Positions 32,555 to 35,686 of a stretch of DNA of 35,686 nt are shown piece by piece. Every line of letters starts with the position of its first letter. The stretch's first letter is position 1. Made by a program: the position numbers and the translations under genes. The notes below the pieces were generated by a model. The model saw only the letters and a list, made by a program, of their open reading frames with translations. It had not been told where the DNA came from and did not search any database. This stretch comes from Rhodospirillaceae bacterium. Lineage in GTDB: Bacteria; Pseudomonadota; Gammaproteobacteria; Steroidobacterales; Rariloculaceae. The stretch spans positions 1-35,686 of the forward strand of contig JAHEEN010000011.1 in NCBI GenBank assembly GCA_024640685.1, written 5' to 3'.

Positions 32555-34024
32555 TCAGGTCAGGAAGCGGTAGTACTCGATACCCTCGTCGTGAATCCCG
32601 GGCGTTGCGCTACGGCCGACGTCGCTGACGATGAAGCCTGAGTTCGGCGCCAGCAAGTCGGGGGCGTTACCCGTGTCATGAAGCGTTTCGTACTGTGCTC
32701 GGGTCAGCGACTGATACGGCTCGAGCGTGTTTCGGAACGCGATGCTGCTGGCCGCTTCGGCCCAGCGCTCCGCCACGCGCATCGGGATCGCCTCGGCCGC
32801 ATCGCCACTGCCGTAACCGACCGCCAGTACCTCGCGGCTTGCGATGTCGATCTCCTGCGAAAACGCGTCGTCGAGACCGGCCGCCATCCATGCCGGCAAC
32901 GCTGCGCAGTAAACATTGCCGATGTCCTTCATGACATCGGCGCCTAGCGACAGCTTGTCGGCGACGAGCGCGTTGAACTTAGAGCTGTTTCTGAACTCTT
33001 TAGCAAGCGCGATACTGAGCGGATAGACGTCCGTCTCTATGCTGCCTGTGCGAACGAGTTCTCGTAGGTCTGGCTTTAGCCGCATCTCCGCAAGCACTTG
33101 CTCGACGTCTGTGCGTGCTGCGCGGCAATGCGCAGCGAGCTCTTCACGTCCCGCTTCGCCATTTTTCGCAAGCCCGACCAAGTAGCTCAGCGCGAACGAC
33201 GTCAGCGGCATGCGATGGTAAGGCCGATGCATGAATACTGCGGCGAGGCTGTCGTAGTAGTCGGCCGGCTGACGGTTCATCCGCTGCAACATGTCATCGA
33301 GCGCATGCAGCGTCTGATCGAGATAGCACGTCGTCGAGTACTTGCCGTTGAAAACGGGCAAATCCTGGAAATGGCAGTTCAGCGTGCCACGGATCAGGTT
33401 GCGCATGACGGGCTTGCGAAAGTCGACTGCGCGGTAGTCGGATGCGCTGCCGATATTCGGCAGATCGACCTCTAGCAGGGCGGGGTCCCGCTCGAGCAGC
33501 ATCGCGACGGCGCCCGCGCCTTGCGTCGGCTCGCCGGTGCTGCCGCGCGCGTACTCGGCGATATCGGCGCTGACGACGATCGCGCACGTGTCTTTTCGCT
33601 CCAGCGCGAGGTATCTGAGGCCTTGCTTGAGCGCGTAGATGCCGCCCAGGCATGCATGCTTGAGTTCCGGTACCTCGCAGTTTCGCGATATGCGCGGCAG
33701 GCCCTTGGCCGTCAATCCCTCATCGAGCATGCCCTTGACGATGATTGCGCCGGCGGAGTTGTCGGTGCTCGATTCGGTGCCGAGTCCCAGAAACCCGACG
33801 CGCGCCGGATCGACGTCATACTGCTCGATCAAGCGCATGACTGCGTTGCCGGCCATCGTGTAGACGCTCTCGTCCGGCCCGCGCATCCGGAAGCTGCGGC
33901 CGATGACCGTGCTGGTCTTGTCCCAGGCGGCGCCTGTCCACTGACACCAGTCGGCTAGATCGACGCGGTACGGCGGAAAGTAAGCACTGAAGCCGCTGAT
34001 GCCGATCGGGTTGTGCATAGGCAA
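32555..34024 (-). CDS. mvaS: Hydroxymethylglutaryl-CoA synthase
   Basis: A 489-residue thiolase-fold condensing enzyme. Catalytic residues can be matched: Glu84 in LGTESSTDNS, Cys125 in KHACLGGIY and His266 in FMHRPYHRMP. Family motifs GEPTQGAGAVAMLLE, DFRKPV, GNVYCAALPAWMA and VGYGSGDAAE are present. It joins acetyl-CoA and acetoacetyl-CoA to HMG-CoA. It is much longer than Gram-positive MvaS (about 390 aa) and closer to the size of eukaryotic and some proteobacterial forms. It is convergent with idi (25-nt gap), so it is expressed separately from the rest of the pathway. The N-terminus could also be Met3 (MHNPIGISGF). Confidence 0.93.
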   Translation of the reverse strand: MPMHNPIGISGFSAYFPPYRVDLADWCQWTGAAWDKTSTVIGRSFRMRGPDESVYTMAGNAVMRLIEQYDVDPARVGFLGLGTESSTDNSAGAIIVKGMLDEGLTAKGLPRISRNCEVPELKHACLGGIYALKQGLRYLALERKDTCAIVVSADIAEYARGSTGEPTQGAGAVAMLLERDPALLEVDLPNIGSASDYRAVDFRKPVMRNLIRGTLNCHFQDLPVFNGKYSTTCYLDQTLHALDDMLQRMNRQPADYYDSLAAVFMHRPYHRMPLTSFALSYLVGLAKNGEAGREELAAHCRAARTDVEQVLAEMRLKPDLRELVRTGSIETDVYPLSIALAKEFRNSSKFNALVADKLSLGADVMKDIGNVYCAALPAWMAAGLDDAFSQEIDIASREVLAVGYGSGDAAEAIPMRVAERWAEAASSIAFRNTLEPYQSLTRAQYETLHDTGNAPDLLAPNSGFIVSDVGRSATPGIHDEGIEYYRFLT

Positions 34025-34092
34025 TCGATCCAGCCGCCTACATTCGCGGTCGAGGCGAACGCGGGGACGTAATATTATCGGTGAACGGACGC

Positions 34093-34098
34093 ATTATA
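34093..34098 (-). promoter_or_regulatory. Perfect -10 box upstream of mvaS
   Basis: TATAAT on the minus strand, about 69 nt before the mvaS ATG, in an AT-richer part of a 210-nt divergent spacer. No good -35 box is seen at 16-18 nt (AGGTGC is the nearest), so this is only a candidate. The rest of the spacer (34025-34234) holds no gene that I can support. Confidence 0.3.
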
Positions 34099-34234
34099 GA
34101 GCGAACGCGGGCCCAGCACCTATTTCTGGCCCTCGCGTCAGCGGCGAATACGCCCCTGGCGCGATACGGGCGTAGGTCCGATGGACGAGCCGTCGGGTAA
34201 AATAGCCGTGTCCCAAAGTCTCGGCCCACGACCC

Positions 34235-34600
34235 ATGAAGCTGCGAACTCGCGAAAACTCCATTCGACTGCGGCTTGCGCAACCCGATGTTGCGAAGCTG
34301 CTCGAGTACGGTGTCGTCGAGGAGCGCGTCGAATTTCCGGGCGGCAGCGTTCTAGCCTATAGGCTAGAAAGCACGTCGTCGTCGGTACCCGACGCCGCGT
34401 ATACCAATGGCACAGTGACTGTGCGGTTTCCAAAAGACGCGATAGCCGCGTGGGCCGATCCGGCCGAGGTCGCGCTCAGCGCCGAGTGTCAGATCGGCTC
34501 CGGTACGCTGCAGCTGCTCGTCGAGAAGGACTATCGGTGCCTGTCGCCGCGCGAAGGCGAGGACGAACAGGGACTGTTTCCGAATCCGGCGGGCCGTTGA
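34235..34600 (+). CDS. DUF7009 family protein
   Basis: ATG 34235 gives a 121-residue protein beginning MKLRTRENSIRLRL; the 34181 track start adds an unlikely N-terminus. I associate the opening KLR-x-(R/G)-x-NS-(I/L)-RLRL, the middle VTVRFP and the end LLVEKDYRCLSPREGEDEQGLFPNP with DUF7009, a small cytoplasmic family of unknown function. There is no signal peptide. It stands 83 nt before the fdsG start on the same strand. Small genes of this type often neighbour redox operons, but I cannot tie it to formate oxidation from sequence alone. Confidence 0.75.
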   Translation: MKLRTRENSIRLRLAQPDVAKLLEYGVVEERVEFPGGSVLAYRLESTSSSVPDAAYTNGTVTVRFPKDAIAAWADPAEVALSAECQIGSGTLQLLVEKDYRCLSPREGEDEQGLFPNPAGR

Positions 34601-34683
34601 GGCATTTGGCGGCCATGGGGCGCGGGTCTTTACGGCAGAGGTTACAATTGGCGCGTTTCTAAAGGCCCGGGAGATTTCTTGCA

Positions 34684-35157
34684 ATGACGAGCGCACCTGC
34701 CGCAGACGCACCCAGCGCCGCGATAGAGGCCATTGCGCGCGCCCGCGCGGAACTTCCGGGTGCGCTTTTGCCGATCCTGCACGCGATTCAGGACGAGCTC
34801 GGTTACGTCCCCGACGAGGCCGTGCCGATTGTCTCCCGTGTCCTCAATCTGTCGCGCGCCGAGGTACACGGCGTGCTGACGTTCTATCACCTGTTTCGTC
34901 GCACGCCTCCGGGCCAGCACACGATCTACGTCTGTCGCGCCGAAGCCTGCCAGGCGATGGGCGCGCGTGAGCTCGAGGCGCACGTCAAACAACGGCTTGG
35001 CGTCGACTTCCATGGCACGACCGACGACGGTCGATTCAGCCTCGAGCCGATTTACTGTCTCGGCAACTGCGCATGCTCGCCCGCGGTCATGATCGACGAA
35101 GCGGTGCATGGTCGCGTCACGGCTGAGAAGCTCGACGCGCTGCTAGACAGTGAGTGA
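34684..35157 (+). CDS. fdsG: NAD-dependent formate dehydrogenase gamma subunit (NuoE-like)
   Basis: A 157-residue NuoE/FdsG-type protein with a C-terminal thioredoxin-like [2Fe-2S] domain. The ligands are visible: C-x4-C in [12 protein letters not shown] (about 82-87) and C-x3-C in [10 protein letters not shown] (about 123-127). The N-terminal helical part has [19 protein letters not shown] and [12 protein letters not shown]. In soluble Mo/W formate dehydrogenases FdsG passes electrons with FdsB to NAD+. The next gene is NuoF/FdsB-like and starts 6 nt downstream. Choice of FdsG over complex I NuoE rests on this pairing without other nuo genes and on the FdsB-like N-terminus of the neighbour. 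Confidence 0.87.
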   Translation: MTSAPAADAPSAAIEAIARARAELPGALLPILHAIQDELGYVPDEAVPIVSRVLNLSRAEVHGVLTFYHLFRRTPPGQHTIYVCRAEACQAMGARELEAHVKQRLGVDFHGTTDDGRFSLEPIYCLGNCACSPAVMIDEAVHGRVTAEKLDALLDSE

Positions 35158-35163
35158 TGCGCG

Positions 35164-35686
35164 ATGACTGAGACTGTAAGAATCTTCGTTCCTAGCGATA
35201 CGACCGCTCGCTCGGTCGGTGCCGATGCCGTCGCGGCCGCGATTGAGTCTGAAGCCGGCAACCGTCGTATCGACATCGACATCGTGCGCAACGGCTCGTT
35301 GGGTCTGTATTGGCTCGAGCCGCTCGTCGAGGTGGACGTCGGGGGTGAGCGCATCGCGTATGGCCCAATCACGGAGAACGACGTCGAGGGTCTGTTTGCG
35401 GCCGGATTCGTTGCAGGCGCAGAGCATCCGAAACGTCTCGGTCCAACGGAGTCGATTCCGTATCTCGCGGCACAGGACAGGTTGACGTTCGCACGCGTCG
35501 GCCGCATCGATCCATTGTCTTTGGGCGACTATCGAGCCAACGAAGGCTATGCGGGGCTCGAGGCTGCGCTTGCGCTCGACGGGCAGGCCATCGTCGACGC
35601 GGTCAAGGAGTCGGGTCTGCGCGGTCGTGGCGGCGCAGCATTCCCGACCGGCATCAAGTGGCAGACCGTGCTCGATACTCCGGGTG
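35164..35686 (+). CDS. fdsB: NAD-dependent formate dehydrogenase beta subunit, 5' part
   Basis: Open at the right edge and so missing from the ORF track; 174 codons are visible from ATG 35164. Residues 1-110 form the extra thioredoxin-like N-terminal domain seen in FdsB (MTETVRIFVPSDTTARSVGA, then YGPITENDVEGLFAAG). The NuoF-like FMN/NADH module then begins at SLGDYRANEGYAGLEAAL and ESGLRGRGGAAFPTGIKW. The full-length protein should bind FMN and a [4Fe-4S] cluster and reduce NAD+. The catalytic molybdenum subunit fdsA would be expected just beyond the window. Confidence 0.88.
   Translation, partial: MTETVRIFVPSDTTARSVGADAVAAAIESEAGNRRIDIDIVRNGSLGLYWLEPLVEVDVGGERIAYGPITENDVEGLFAAGFVAGAEHPKRLGPTESIPYLAAQDRLTFARVGRIDPLSLGDYRANEGYAGLEAALALDGQAIVDAVKESGLRGRGGAAFPTGIKWQTVLDTPG

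Noticed and set aside
34190-34210. Possible plus-strand -10 box (TAAAAT) before the DUF7009 gene
   Set aside because: No -35 partner at a sensible distance could be found.
1-35686. CRISPR arrays, tRNA or rRNA genes, IS elements and prophage genes
   Set aside because: I looked for repeat-spacer patterns, tRNA-like TTCGA arms with paired stems, and transposase or integrase motifs and saw none; no computed scan was possible.

Overview
This is a GC-rich, tightly packed chromosomal window of proteobacterial character. I infer an uncultured gammaproteobacterium-like lineage from the family mix: fused indolepyruvate ferredoxin oxidoreductase, DksA/TraR zinc finger, FdsGB formate dehydrogenase, DUF6152 proteins and DmeF-type CDF transporter. 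No marker gene fixes the taxonomy. I saw no rRNA, tRNA, CRISPR, IS element or phage gene. Both edges cut genes: an MBL-fold hydrolase on the left and fdsB on the right.

Left third (1-7.5 kb), almost all on the minus strand. A secreted trio comes first: DUF6152 protein, unknown exported protein, and a B3-like metallo-hydrolase with QxHxDH in place of HxHxDH. Next is a minus-strand operon led by a clear cobalamin riboswitch (about 7305-7472) with its own promoter. It encodes a vitamin B12/corrinoid ABC importer (btuF-btuC-btuD), a DmeF-like cation diffusion facilitator with a His-rich loop, and a ModF-type double ABC ATPase.

Middle (7.5-25.5 kb). In order: a threonine/serine dehydratase with an awkward start, a 1148-residue fused indolepyruvate:ferredoxin oxidoreductase, a DksA/TraR protein, a MerR-HTH/TPR fusion, a small His/Arg-rich exported protein with a strong terminator, and an acyl-CoA ligase. 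These are followed by a run of secreted proteins: a tandem-domain unknown plus a second DUF6152, a small exported protein, a HELGH protein overlapping an amidase, a Tat-exported hydrolase with a Cys nucleophile, an NHL beta-propeller, a trypsin-like protease and two tandem lectin-like paralogues.

Right (25.6-34 kb) is the most striking part: a complete mevalonate-to-squalene-type isoprenoid island. A polyprenyl synthase (minus) diverges from a plus-strand operon: squalene/phytoene synthase, diphosphomevalonate decarboxylase, phosphomevalonate kinase, a single ORF fusing class II HMG-CoA reductase to mevalonate kinase, and type I IPP isomerase. A convergent HMG-CoA synthase closes it. Together they cover every step from acetoacetyl-CoA to FPP and its head-to-head condensation product; only the acetoacetyl-CoA thiolase is missing. 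The window ends with a DUF7009 protein and the start of an NAD-dependent formate dehydrogenase operon (fdsG, fdsB).
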